DNA of 64,000 nucleotides, taken from positions 1-64,000 of the forward strand of contig WEDG01003319.1 of assembly GCA_017591395.1 (NCBI GenBank), read 5' to 3'. Origin of the DNA: Schistocephalus solidus (Eukaryota > Platyhelminthes > Cestoda > Diphyllobothriidea > Diphyllobothriidae). Made by a program: the position numbers and the translations under genes. The notes under the pieces are model-generated. The model searched no databases. It was not told the DNA's origin and worked only from the letters and a program-made list of their open reading frames with translations. Of this stretch, positions 1 through 7,862 are shown one piece after another. The first letter of the stretch is position 1; each line of letters opens with the position of its first letter.

Positions 1-540
1 TGATGGCTGCGTTCCGGTTGCATTGGCGGCGTCGCGTTTCGCGCAACCCGGTTTCTATACCATAACAGGGCTTGAATTCAACGTTGCCGATAAGGAATTG
101 CTCAAAGGCCCATGCCTGGCTTCCCTCAGTGGGGTGAATTGAAAATGCAATCGGGACTGAGTTAACTGTTGAAATGAATTGGTGGTTGGGGCGAGACGGG
201 CGATAATAACCGGTTCTTTGATCGGTTTGTCAGGGATACGGCGCATTTGGAGTGAGTGGAGGTTCGGTAAGGGTTTCCGGCAGGTGAACGGACTTTAAGG
301 TTTAGCGGGATGGCACGAACGGAATTGCGTCTAGAATTTCGCGCGGTTAAAGATGGCTGTAAATTGAGGGAAGCCTTTGGAAGTGGAAAGATCTTTGAGG
401 CGTTCAGTAACAAAAGGCCTATGCTGGTGATCAGTATACAACGAAATTTTGTGGTAAACTGGTTGAAGGCGGCTATAGAACAAAATTTACATTTATGAGC
501 AGTCGATTGAAAACGCTGAATATCGTAAACTATTCACCAA
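1..540. other. unassigned sequence
   Basis: I recognise no element, RNA gene or protein domain here. A 62-codon open frame on the plus strand (310-498) and two short minus-strand frames have no motif I can name and are probably chance. The stretch ends where a 226-bp repeat shared with LINE-C begins. Confidence 0.4.
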
Positions 541-544
541 TCAA

Positions 545-770
545 GGTCATCGTGTGCAAAGGAACCACGTATCTTTTTGTTCTCCGGCTTGGACAGTTTG
601 AAAACCGTTAACACTTCGCTTGTTCTGATCCTGACATTAAAGCTGCCACTGCACGTACGCAATTGCTCTTTGGAATTTTCGGGAATTTTTCTTGTGCCGA
701 ATTACCTCACAAAACGACATCAATTTGGAATTTGTTTATCACCTTCGTCGACTTGATAAAACAGCCCAAA
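545..770 (+). repeat. 226-bp repeat shared with the tail of LINE-C
   Basis: This segment is closely similar to 16761-16986, in the last part of LINE-C, beginning at GGTCATCGTGTGCAAAGGAA and ending near CGACTTGATAAAACAGCC. Homology starts and stops abruptly on both sides. Either it is a fragment of a second LINE-C copy, or an independent short repeat that also sits in LINE-C. It directly abuts LINE-A on the right, giving a chimaeric junction at about 771. Confidence 0.7.
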
Positions 771-811
771 AAGCTCTCCGTCAAAATTAACGAAGGACCT
801 CTTGATTGTGC

Positions 812-1435
812 CTAAGATACACATAGCTTTTTTGCGATATTCGCACAGTGCAACGATGGTTTGAGGGTTGGTGTTATCCATATACCCAAGTCCTTTAGAA
901 TATTTACATCCTGGAGTTGGTGACCACTGATGAAGTACTTGTATTCAAACCTAATCATTCTTCTGGATCTTGACCGCAGTCGGATTATTTGGCGTTTGTT
1001 AAGATTAAGGTTCAGCAGCCACTCATCCCACCATGTTTGCAAGCGATCTAAGTTTTGTTGTAATTTTCGCGCATCCTCCGGTTTTTCAATCGAGTTCCAT
1101 AACTTCAGATCGTCAGCGAACATTACCATCTCGCATGTCAGACAATCCAAGCAGTCGTTCACGTATATCAGAAACAAAATGGGACCCAGAACGCTGCCCT
1201 GCGGAACTCCACTGTGAACGGTTTCCAGGTGAGACTTGGTATCTCCAATACAAACACGCTGGCGCCTGTCTGTGAGAAAGTCGGCCAACCTTTTGAGTAG
1301 GTTGCCAGACACACTCATTTGACGGAGCTTAAAGATCAGACGTTTGTGTGGAACCCTGTCAAAGGCTTTGCTAAAGTCAATGTAGACCGCATCGACTGAC
1401 AAACCCATTTCTAATGATTTTGTCCAACTTTCCAT
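812..1435 (-). pseudogene. LINE-A reverse transcriptase, palm portion
   Basis: Open 207-codon stretch on the minus strand. In order it shows RT motif A (YIDFSKAFDRVPHKRL), the GVPQGSVLGPILFLIYVND block and the catalytic FADDLKLW box, followed by the start of the thumb. All catalytic aspartates visible here are present. It is a fragment: the fingers lie at 3563-3878 beyond the DNA transposon, and the C-terminus is missing. The role, when intact, was target-primed reverse transcription of the LINE RNA. Confidence 0.88.
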
Positions 1436-1443
1436 GGATGTTA

Positions 1444-1454
1444 CCCTAATAGCA
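1444..1454 (+). repeat. left terminal inverted repeat of the DUF4806 transposon
   Basis: CCCTAATAGCA, matching TGCTATTAGGG at the right end as its reverse complement. It lies immediately inside the point where LINE-A homology stops. Confidence 0.72.
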
Positions 1455-2017
1455 ATTCATATCAGACGTATATCGCCCGGATATCCACATGTCGAGATAC
1501 ATATGTCCACCGCATATCGACCTTGTCCGCTTTTCCGACATATGCCCAATATCGAAATGTCGATATTTGTCGAAATAGGCGAAAAAGGTTCGGATACTAC
1601 CTACTTTACCCCCCATTTAAAACGAATACATACGGAACGCCCATTATTATTCCTTTACCGTGACCGCCAACAACGTAATTATTACTTCCCATCCTATTTA
1701 GCTCGCGTATACGCCACTTAAGTCACATTTTCCCATTTTCTCAACGTGTTGTACAAAATGTAAACACACCGTTGATGGAAATATAAAAATGTGTATTATA
1801 AAACGTCCATAATAATATATGTACAAAAATGGATATTAGTCTACTTAATATAAACAATATGGGGTTGTGGAATACGTTCAATCAGGGGTTAGCCAGGTTG
1901 TCAAGATGGGGGTTTGGAGTGGAGGTGGCTAGTTCTGGGTGGCATTCTAAAAATAGACAAGTCAGCAATATGAAAGAAAATCAACTCACCATAAAAGGGT
2001 AATTCAGGCACGTTCCT

Positions 2018-2323
2018 TTAAACACTCTTGGCGGCGGCGTCGAGGGACCTTTTCAGGCGCCTTACAAATGCGGCCTCCAACTCATAAAGGTTTAGACGGC
2101 GGAAATTTGGATTCAGCAGCTGTTCATGTAAATCTCTGAAAGCAGCACGGCTGGCTATCGGCTGTTCGACTGGATTTAGAGGGATTGATATACCCATTTG
2201 AATGGGAGCTGTACTTGCTGTCGGTAGAGTAAGCTCCGACGTTCGCAGTTTTGCTAGAATACGACGTTGGGTGGCCTGCACTTGCAGCAGCCGTTTCCCA
2301 ATTATGTTGAAACGTCGATACAT
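2018..2323 (-). pseudogene. transposase C-terminal DUF4806-like domain
   Basis: A 101-codon minus-strand stretch. Its first third (RRFNIIGKRLLQVQATQRRI) looks like a short coiled coil. Then comes IPLNPVEQPIASRAAFRDLH, followed by EQLLNPNFRRLNLYELEAAF, the 'P-L-x-x-x-E-E-...-F-x-x-L-E-x-x-L' pattern of DUF4806. That domain sits at the C-terminus of many invertebrate transposon-like proteins of unknown biochemistry. It is the best-preserved part of the element. Confidence 0.6.
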
Positions 2324-2694
2324 GTCTGCCTGAAATTCCGCTTGGGATTTTGAGACAGATGCGTCTAGAACAATGAATACTCATAACATATCAGTCTCAC
2401 CTGCTTGCTGAGGACATCTTCTGGAAGGCAGAGTTTCCACTGATGTGTCAGAAATGGCATTTGATTGTTCTTCCTATTCATACTTATATGTGCAACATGC
2501 TACCTACCGGTGAAAGTGTAGGTGTCTGGGCCCACAAGTAGGAGTCCTCTTCCCTGTAACGACGTGGTCGCTTTGAATGCCGCTGTGAGCTCATGATCAA
2601 TATCTACAACCGCACAGTAACGTATAAGTTCAGGGAATACAGCACTAATGAACGGACGGATAACCATTGCTTAAATAGGCTAAAATCCTAGCTT

Positions 2695-2995
2695 GGTCTC
2701 CCGAAAAACGGGTAACCCATCAATAGCTAAGTTGACTACAATCTCATTATCACCTTCGGGAACTCTATTCGTCTCCAGGAGTCGCTTAATTTACTCCCCA
2801 GTCCTAGGTGAACATATTCCCAGTACCCATTTCACTAAAACGAGAGCTGTAAGATGCCCTTAGCAGTGTTCGGGGTCTGTGGGCATGTCTGGGACAAGCG
2901 ATTTAAAAATTTCCAGAACATTACGTAGGTGGCTATGGGCAATGTTTGATTCAATAGCTTATTCCCTTACCCTATCCTGAATCGACTTATGCAAG
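2695..2995 (-). pseudogene. transposase core remnant with IDGLP motif
   Basis: On the minus strand, across two frames, I read QDRVRE-stop-AIESNIAHSHLRN, VLEIFKSLVPDMPTDPEH, and then VVNLAIDGLPVFRETKLGF followed by a stop. The pattern (a helix ending in ...WAIE.NI.H..L..LL, then LP.D.RTLL, then a strand ending in IDGLP and a serine/aromatic segment) is characteristic of the transposon proteins that end in DUF4806. A further piece, AVVDIDHELTAAFKATTSLQ, follows at about 2560-2620. Stops and frameshifts show the copy is dead. Confidence 0.6.
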
Positions 2996-3021
2996 GGAAT
3001 ACCGCTCTCTCTGCTGCTTTC

Positions 3022-3270
3022 CTACTCATCGGATGATGAGGGAGATCCCTGGCTGGCATCTGTGGACTCATAAGTGGATCTATCTACAGCAACGGGCATG
3101 TCGATCACATTTTGGGCACTAGGCGATGCTAACGTGCATTCCTCCTCATGTATAACTCGTCTGCGCTTTAATCTATATCTATTAAGTTCATCATTAACTT
3201 CGCGGTATATTTCTGCGACATCGAGGGCGACATGCCTTCTAATAGTCCTTTTACAGGGCTGCCTATACAT
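3022..3270 (-). pseudogene. transposase N-terminal remnant
   Basis: An 82-codon minus-strand stretch containing RTIRRHVALDVAEIYREVND, then a charged RYRLKRRR segment and an acidic, serine-rich tail. This matches the usual first exon of the DUF4806-associated transposon proteins of invertebrates: a basic, tyrosine-rich start followed by a low-complexity linker. It is followed downstream by the helical WA-type segment at 2860-2990. Family assignment relies on order and context, as the stretch alone is not diagnostic. Confidence 0.5.
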
Positions 3271-3551
3271 TGCAGATGGTTAATAAACAAAATAAATTTA
3301 TATAAGAAACAGTTAAGCAATGTAAATGATAAATAGGGTTCGACAGAAGAGCAGGCAGAATTTCGGTCAACCACGTGCGTACGCAATCCACGACAAATAA
3401 AAGTGTGATGGCCGCTTCCCGCGCCCACTCTAGACACACTTTCATGCCTAACCAATCACAGCTTGGAGTCTTAATATAGATTAACCAATGAGCAGAGGCT
3501 ATTTCCTATCTCGGAATGTCGAGATTTACGTATATCCATGCAATATCCGCA

Positions 3552-3562
3552 TGCTATTAGGG
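3552..3562 (-). repeat. right terminal inverted repeat of the DUF4806 transposon
   Basis: TGCTATTAGGG, the reverse complement of the left end. LINE-A homology resumes at the next bases, GAGCAGG. Confidence 0.72.
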
Positions 3563-3878
3563 GAGCAGGTTTGTGAGGCAGGATCGACCACTTCGAAAGC
3601 CATGTTTATATGAACGTTGCAAGTTATTCTCTTCAAAATGCCTCATCAGTTCCGTTTTGAGTATCTTCTCCATCATTTTGCAACAGAAACTTGTGAGGCT
3701 GACTGGTCGGAAACTGGTTGGTGATGTCCTCTCTCCTCCTTTATAGATAGGGGTTATATTGGCTATCTTTCACTCGGTAGGCAGAGCCCCCGCCTCCATC
3801 GAAATTTCAAATATCTTGCAGAGCGGAGAGGCCAGCTGGTCTGTGAGTTCATTGAGAACTTTTGCGGAAATACCATAC
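3563..3878 (-). pseudogene. LINE-A reverse transcriptase, fingers portion
   Basis: Reading the minus strand gives GGERTSPTSFRPVSLTS, then CCKMMEKI and HGFRSGRSCLTNLL, the RT fingers motifs that precede motif A. The tryptophan codon of the 'TEWKIANITPIYKGG' stretch in LINE-D is TGA here, an in-frame stop. The block ends at about 3878, corresponding to base 20485 of LINE-D, where it meets unrelated AT-rich DNA; this is the 5' truncation point of the copy. Confidence 0.82.
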
Positions 3879-4513
3879 AAACATATACTCAAAATTTAGG
3901 CTATTTGCTAACAGCCATACAGTAAATTGCCCTTAATCTGGAAGAATATTTCTGGGAAAAATTAAATAAAGGAATATTTTTGAACACGATTCTATTTGTG
4001 CTGCTTTATGCACTCGTTTTTGCACGGACACAAATCCAGTGTATTTAAAACTTCAGTTCACTTAGTATCGCCGATTTTTCACGTTTTCTGAATTTGTCAC
4101 TTTTATAAAAAATTGATATTTCTATACAACGTAACAAAATGAATTAAAGCGCTGATGTGAGCCCAAAGTTCTTGATGCGAAGAAGATAAATAATAATAAT
4201 AATAATAATAATAATTGTTATTATTATAGTTGTATTTAATGCCGGTTCACAGGCATTGTCAGATGAAATATTCAGTGGGTAGAGACTGTCAGTGAAAAAA
4301 AACTCCTGAATATATATCATTATAAGTGTTTTTACTATCTTTATGTTATTCAGGAGAAAAAACTGCCGCCTGTAATGATGAAAGCAATTCAGATCAGGGA
4401 AGGGCTAACACAACTGCAGTCTGTATGCAGTCTCTCTGTCTTTGCTAGGAACCGGGATTCTGCCACAGGCAAGAAAGCATCCGTGTACGGTTGCTCACTG
4501 TCTGCCGAAAAAG
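3879..4513. other. AT-rich spacer
   Basis: I see no gene. It contains an (AAT)n microsatellite at 4189-4215 and otherwise unremarkable AT-rich sequence between LINE-A and the Penelope-like region. Confidence 0.5.
4189..4215. repeat. (AAT)n microsatellite
   Basis: About nine uninterrupted AAT units. Confidence 0.95.
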
Positions 4514-4750
4514 TCAACGGGTGCAGGCTGCAGAGACGGTGCCGTATCCCTCAAGGTAACACCTGGGATCGGGTTCAGATGCCGCGCACTCCGTAGAAAT
4601 CCGCTGGACTTTTATATTATGGGGAAGTTTGTTCCACATGGCCATGGCGTTTACCGAAAAGAACCGTCGATACTTAACTGTACGAGCTAATGGAAGAAAC
4701 AAAAAGACATTGCGATGACTGCTGCGCCAAGGATGGTCAAGCTGATTCAC
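4514..4750 (-). pseudogene. LINE RT C-terminal remnant
   Basis: A 78-codon minus-strand stretch includes RTVKYRRFFSVNAMAMWNKL followed by PHNIK. The FFS...WN.LP signature is the standard end of CR1/Jockey-type RT ORFs (compare FFSQRVIDEWNKLP in LINE-D and FFSNRVMKAWNALL in LINE-E). No RT core is attached, so this is a short 3' fragment next to PLE1. Part of the stretch may be chance. Confidence 0.45.
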
Positions 4751-4807
4751 AGTGATAAGGGAATTAAATGCGTGATCACTGGGACACTGGGTGTATTAGC
4801 CTGAGCT

Positions 4808-5120
4808 TCCTGTCTCGTATAGGCGCCATCATCAGTGACTGTGAGCATGCAACAAAAAACGAGCGGTTTTTGTAGTCTAACCACGAGGAAAGGCTTAGGG
4901 GGGAGGGTGTGGTGTTCATGATAGGGCCGAGCCCACGCCGTGCGTTCCTGGCTGGGAACTGGGCCGCTCCTCTTGGCCGCGTGAACGAAGCGCCTGAAAA
5001 CAGGTTTGCATGTCAACGTGTCTGTTAAATTAGTTGGTGCCAGGCGCCCATGCCTCCAGCAATTCCGGCCCTGTCTAATTGCTGGTTCGTGCCACTACCC
5101 GCATGCTCGTGAACTATACT
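4808..5120 (-). repeat. PLE1 pseudo-LTR, downstream copy
   Basis: This block aligns with 6966-7184 continued at 7556-7638. Shared landmarks on the plus strand are GAGCATGCAA, CGGTTTTTGT.GTCTA, GTTCA.GATAG.GCCGAG, TGGGCCG and TATGTCAACGTGTC-like words. It includes the end of the GIY-YIG frame and the 3' end of the element. A CTGATGA...CGAGAC word pair on the minus strand near 4820-4837 is discussed as a possible decayed hammerhead core. Confidence 0.7.
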
Positions 5121-5444
5121 TCACGGCCTTCCTCCAGGTTGTGGGTAGCAATCTGATACAGTGGGTCACCTCTCCGCACTGCCCGTTTGTGCTCCCTTAT
5201 TCGCGAGCTAAGTCGTTGCCCGGGTAGCCCTGTATAATGGCGAGAATAGTCACGGTATGGTATTTGATAAATGACACCACTCGCGTTTATGCGTCATTTG
5301 GTGGTTGCTATGGTAGCTGAGAACCTGAGTTGTGTTAGTGGCCTTTTTATACGCCACGGGGCTAAGTTCTCCATTAGTCTTGCGTGTGACGAGGGCGTCC
5401 AGGAAAGGCAATTGTTTGGCATTCCCATCATCCTTTGTCAACAA
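5021..5444 (-). pseudogene. PLE1 RT tail and GIY-YIG module with internal deletion
   Basis: The minus strand reads QLPFLDALVTRKTNGELSPV and NTTQVLSYHSNHQMTHKREW, the end of the Penelope RT. It passes quickly into LSSRIREHKRAVRRGDPLYQ, then IATHNLEEGREV and NRHVDMQTCFQALRSRG, the distal half of the GIY-YIG endonuclease region. The 100 to 150 residues normally between these, including the GIY and YIG tyrosines and the cysteine pairs, are absent, so the nuclease core was deleted. An in-frame stop follows GREV. Confidence 0.75.
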
Positions 5445-5464
5445 AGATACCGTTAAAAAAGGTA

Positions 5465-6430
5465 TCAGAAGCCTGTTAGCCTGCTCCTTTCGATTATAAC
5501 AAATGTTTCGTCCACGTATCGGCGTCCAAATGCAGGTTCGTAGTGATTAAAAGGGAATTTTTCTAGCTCTTGTAATACCAATTCTGCATCTAGGTTGAAT
5601 ATTTGGGAGCCCATCAAAGTACATTTGATCTGCTCATACGTTCTCCCTTTGAAGTTGAAAAAGTTTTGTCGGCAGAAGGCAAAGAGTTGCATCAAATGGC
5701 AAATGTTTAGAGGACCCCTCGATTTTTCATAGTTCTGTTCCAGCTGTTTGCATGGATTGTCGCGTGCCAGGTCAAATGTGATGAGGTGAACAAGGAAAAC
5801 ATGTCGAAGGATACCATGACGTGATCAGGCCGAACAGTTTTCCCGCGGATGGTGGACAGAAATTGGGAGGCCAAAAAGATGGAGGTCCTGGAGCCCTCTC
5901 GGAGAACGTTAAGTTTTCCGGCCATCCATTGAGATAGATTGTAAGTAGGTCTGACTTCTAAGGCAACGATTAACCAAAGGGACACGTTAGGCTTTTGGAT
6001 TTTGGGTAATCCATAGAACCGGGCCGATGCCATTTCAGTTGGTTTCGTCTGGCGATATCACATTGTTGCACCTGAGTCGGTTTAAGACTCCACTTAACTA
6101 ACTGATCATTGAGTTAGCCTATGAGGCAGGCGTTGATTTGTAGGACTGTTGGTCATCGAGGTGGGCCTGTGCCCTCTCGATGTACTCGACGCGGTTCATC
6201 ATGGCAGTTACTCTTCTTTTGTCGGCTACTAATGCTATTATATCTTTTTTTAATTTCTTCGTTGCTTCTATCTTCGCGGGTGCCATTTTATTTATTGGCC
6301 TATTCGTCATTAATTAGCCGGTGAATTTCTGGCGTACGGTGTGCTTCGCTTCGTCGGTGGCGTTGGTTTTACTAGCATGGCTTCACGTGCAATGATAAAT
6401 TCGGCTGGTTTAGCATCCACCATATTAAAG
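5465..6430 (-). pseudogene. Penelope-type reverse transcriptase
   Basis: Minus-strand pieces in order: an N-terminal region with PAEFIIAREAML (about 6400), DKRRVTAMMNRVEYIERAQA (6119-6310), RFYGLPKIQKPNVSL and RPTYNLSQWMAGKL (5707-6033), motif A VSFDMFSLFTS, then QLFAFCRQNFFNF, YEQIKCTLMGSQ, ELVLQELEKF and RRYVDETFVIIER (5465-5695). These are the hallmark blocks of Penelope RTs, which resemble telomerase RT. The usual RYVDDTF box reads YVDET, so the second catalytic aspartate is lost. Several frameshifts separate the pieces. Confidence 0.88.
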
Positions 6431-6439
6431 TTGGCTTCA

Positions 6440-6965
6440 TGACTCAGCAACTCAGTTCTTGTTCACTTAACTGCCTGTACGGTAGATTGCGCACCAAATA
6501 TTCATTTTTAATGGATTCGGGTTTCCATTTTCTAAAGTCTGGTCAAGTTTCCTGCAATTTAGTTGCTGTCTCGCCTTTGCCAGAGGTTGAGAGAATCCAC
6601 AACAGATTCGTCAAACAGTGTCGCGCACTCTATTGTTTTTGGTAAATGACAGCCAGCACATTTTGCAGTGGTTGATAAATACCCTCCTCAGTTGCTTGCA
6701 AAAACGTTGCATAATACTTCTGCCCAAGTCAGTATTTACTGAGATTTTGTAACGTGGGCTATTTGTTCCCCATCCCTCGCGAACACATTTGTGCAGAACG
6801 CGTAGCTGCTCACATGTTGCTGCTCCCTCGTACTCAGAATGTCTCCCAGCTACGAGCTGTGCGAAGCGCATAACGTCCAAAATTCACACGAATTGAAGCA
6901 AATATTCCAGCCCCAGGTTCTTGTTGCAAAGCAAATCAAGGCACATTTACTGGGACTTGAGGTTC
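6440..6965 (-). other. presumed PLE1 leader
   Basis: This lies between the upstream pseudo-LTR and the PLE1 N-terminal coding region. An 89-codon minus-strand frame (6611-6880) has no recognisable domain. Assignment to PLE1 is by position only. Confidence 0.4.
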
Positions 6966-7184
6966 AAAGTCCGCCTTGTACAGGAGGCCATCACCTGAGC
7001 ATGCAAAAACAAGTAAACGGTTTTTGTCGTCTACCGAGAGGAATGGGGTAGGGGTGGTGTTCACGATAGTGCCGAGGTCTCGCCGTGCATTCATGGTCGG
7101 AAAATGGGCCGTTTCCCTTGGCCGCGCGAACGAGGCATGTGATAACAGGGCAGTATGTCAACGTGTCCGTTTATGGGGTTGGTG
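6966..7184 (-). repeat. PLE1 pseudo-LTR, upstream copy (part 1)
   Basis: Direct repeat of 4808-5045 in the same orientation. It is cut at 7184 by SINE S3a and resumes at 7556. It represents the 3' end of a preceding, truncated PLE unit. Confidence 0.7.
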
Positions 7185-7555
7185 TGCCCCCTAAATGGAC
7201 CCGAGGTAGATGCGTTGGACCAACATGGGGGCCACATAAAGAGATGAGAGGCGTTATTAAAGTTGCGCTCCCATAAAAAATGCCGAACATGGGAGGGGTG
7301 TGGTGGCACGCCTTGGGGTGGCTAGGGCCTAGGGGCTCCGATTGTGCCAGCCACCTGCGATCCCTCCGATCTCCGGTCTTCTGGACTCTGTCATGGCACC
7401 GGGCTCAGAAAGGGGAGGAGGAGAGAGTGCGGTAGTTGCAGCGAAAGTCTACTATTACTTTAAACTAAACCACGCGCAAGTCACCGTCCCTGCATAACCA
7501 CGGTGTGGAGCATACGGTGGGCATCGTCGGACTACGACGGGCAAACTGTCGTATT
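7185..7555 (+). mobile_element. S3a: SINE-like element with RTE-type 3' tail
   Basis: A 371-bp unit starting TGCCCCCTAAATGG. Its 5' part (ACCAACATGGGGGCCA, GGCGTTATT, GCTCCCATAA.AAATGCCGA) matches only the copy at 23713-24165. Its 3' part (GGTGTGGTGGCACGCC, GCCAGCCACCTGCG, CACGCGCAAGTCACCGTCCC, GTGTGGAGCATACGGTGG) matches the 3' end of RTE-G and RTE-I. It is flanked by ATGGGGTTGGTG (7173-7184) and ATGGGGTTGTTG (7556-7567), an 11/12 target-site duplication, and interrupts the PLE1 pseudo-LTR. Confidence 0.75.
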
Positions 7556-7638
7556 ATGGGGTTGTTGGCAGACATCCAGGCCTCCCGCAGTTACCGTCCT
7601 GCCTTATTGCCAGTTCGCGCCACTACTTGCGTGCTTGT
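7556..7638 (-). repeat. PLE1 pseudo-LTR, upstream copy (part 2)
   Basis: PLE1 homology resumes after S3a: CCAGGCCTCCCGCAGTTACC corresponds to the 5040-5070 region, and CGCCACTACTTGCGTGCTTG to CGTGCCACTACCCGCATGCT at 5090-5110. It ends exactly where the LINE-B 3' terminus begins. Confidence 0.7.
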
Positions 7639-7740
7639 TTCAGTTTCAGTTTATTTGGTGAGGATAATAGGCAATGCCTTTGAAAACCCTATTTAGCATG
7701 TGTAAATTTACCACTACTAACATAGTATTGGCAAACAGTG

Positions 7741-7862
7741 AGTAGCATTGTTTTTTACAATATATGTCTGGTTTTTTTAGAGGTCAGACTTGGGGGGAGG
7801 AGAGTAGCATTGTTTTTTATAATATATGTCTGGTTTTTAGAGTTCAGACTTGGAGAGAGGAG
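7741..7862 (-). repeat. 62-bp tandem duplication at the LINE-B stop codon
   Basis: Two adjacent copies (7741-7802 and 7803-7862) start AGTAGCATTGTTTTTTA and end CAGACTTGG.G.GAGGAG, with a few differences. The duplication spans the end of the RT ORF and the start of the 3' UTR. Confidence 0.85.

Larger units (their letters stand above)
1444..3562 (-). mobile_element. DNA transposon with DUF4806-type transposase remnants
   Basis: The insert begins CCCTAATAGCA and ends TGCTATTAGGG, an 11-bp terminal inverted repeat. Both ends then carry scattered copies of ATATCGA/TGTCGA-like subterminal words. LINE-D supplies the empty site: GGATGTGAGC is continuous there and is split here. A target duplication cannot be read cleanly; the flanks TTA (left) and GGA (right) could both be mutated copies of TGA, implying about 3 bp. 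Decayed transposase pieces lie on the minus strand. I favour an animal EnSpm/CACTA-like element, but the superfamily is uncertain. Confidence 0.72.
772..3878 (-). mobile_element. LINE-A: truncated CR1/Jockey-like LINE split by a DNA transposon
   Basis: Two minus-strand blocks (3563-3878, then 772-1443) align co-linearly with the RT region of plus-strand LINE-D (about 20485-21480), with only scattered differences. The interval 1444-3562 is absent from LINE-D and is an inserted DNA transposon. LINE-A lacks the endonuclease and ORF1 at its 5' side. It also lacks the last 600 or so bases present in LINE-D, because a 226-bp LINE-C-type repeat follows at 771. Loss at both ends suggests later rearrangement, not just 5' truncation on insertion. 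Confidence 0.85.
4760..7184 (-). mobile_element. PLE1: Penelope-like retroelement in partial-tandem form
   Basis: In minus-strand order: a repeat (about 7184-6966), an uncharacterised leader (6965-6440), an N-terminal region, the Penelope-type RT, the end of a GIY-YIG endonuclease module, and a second copy of the repeat (5120-4808). Flanking direct repeats of this kind (pseudo-LTRs, produced by partial tandem copies) are typical of Penelope-like elements. Upstream PLE sequence, belonging to the 3' end of the preceding unit, continues at 7556-7638 and 11094-11150, separated by two later insertions. Confidence 0.82.
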
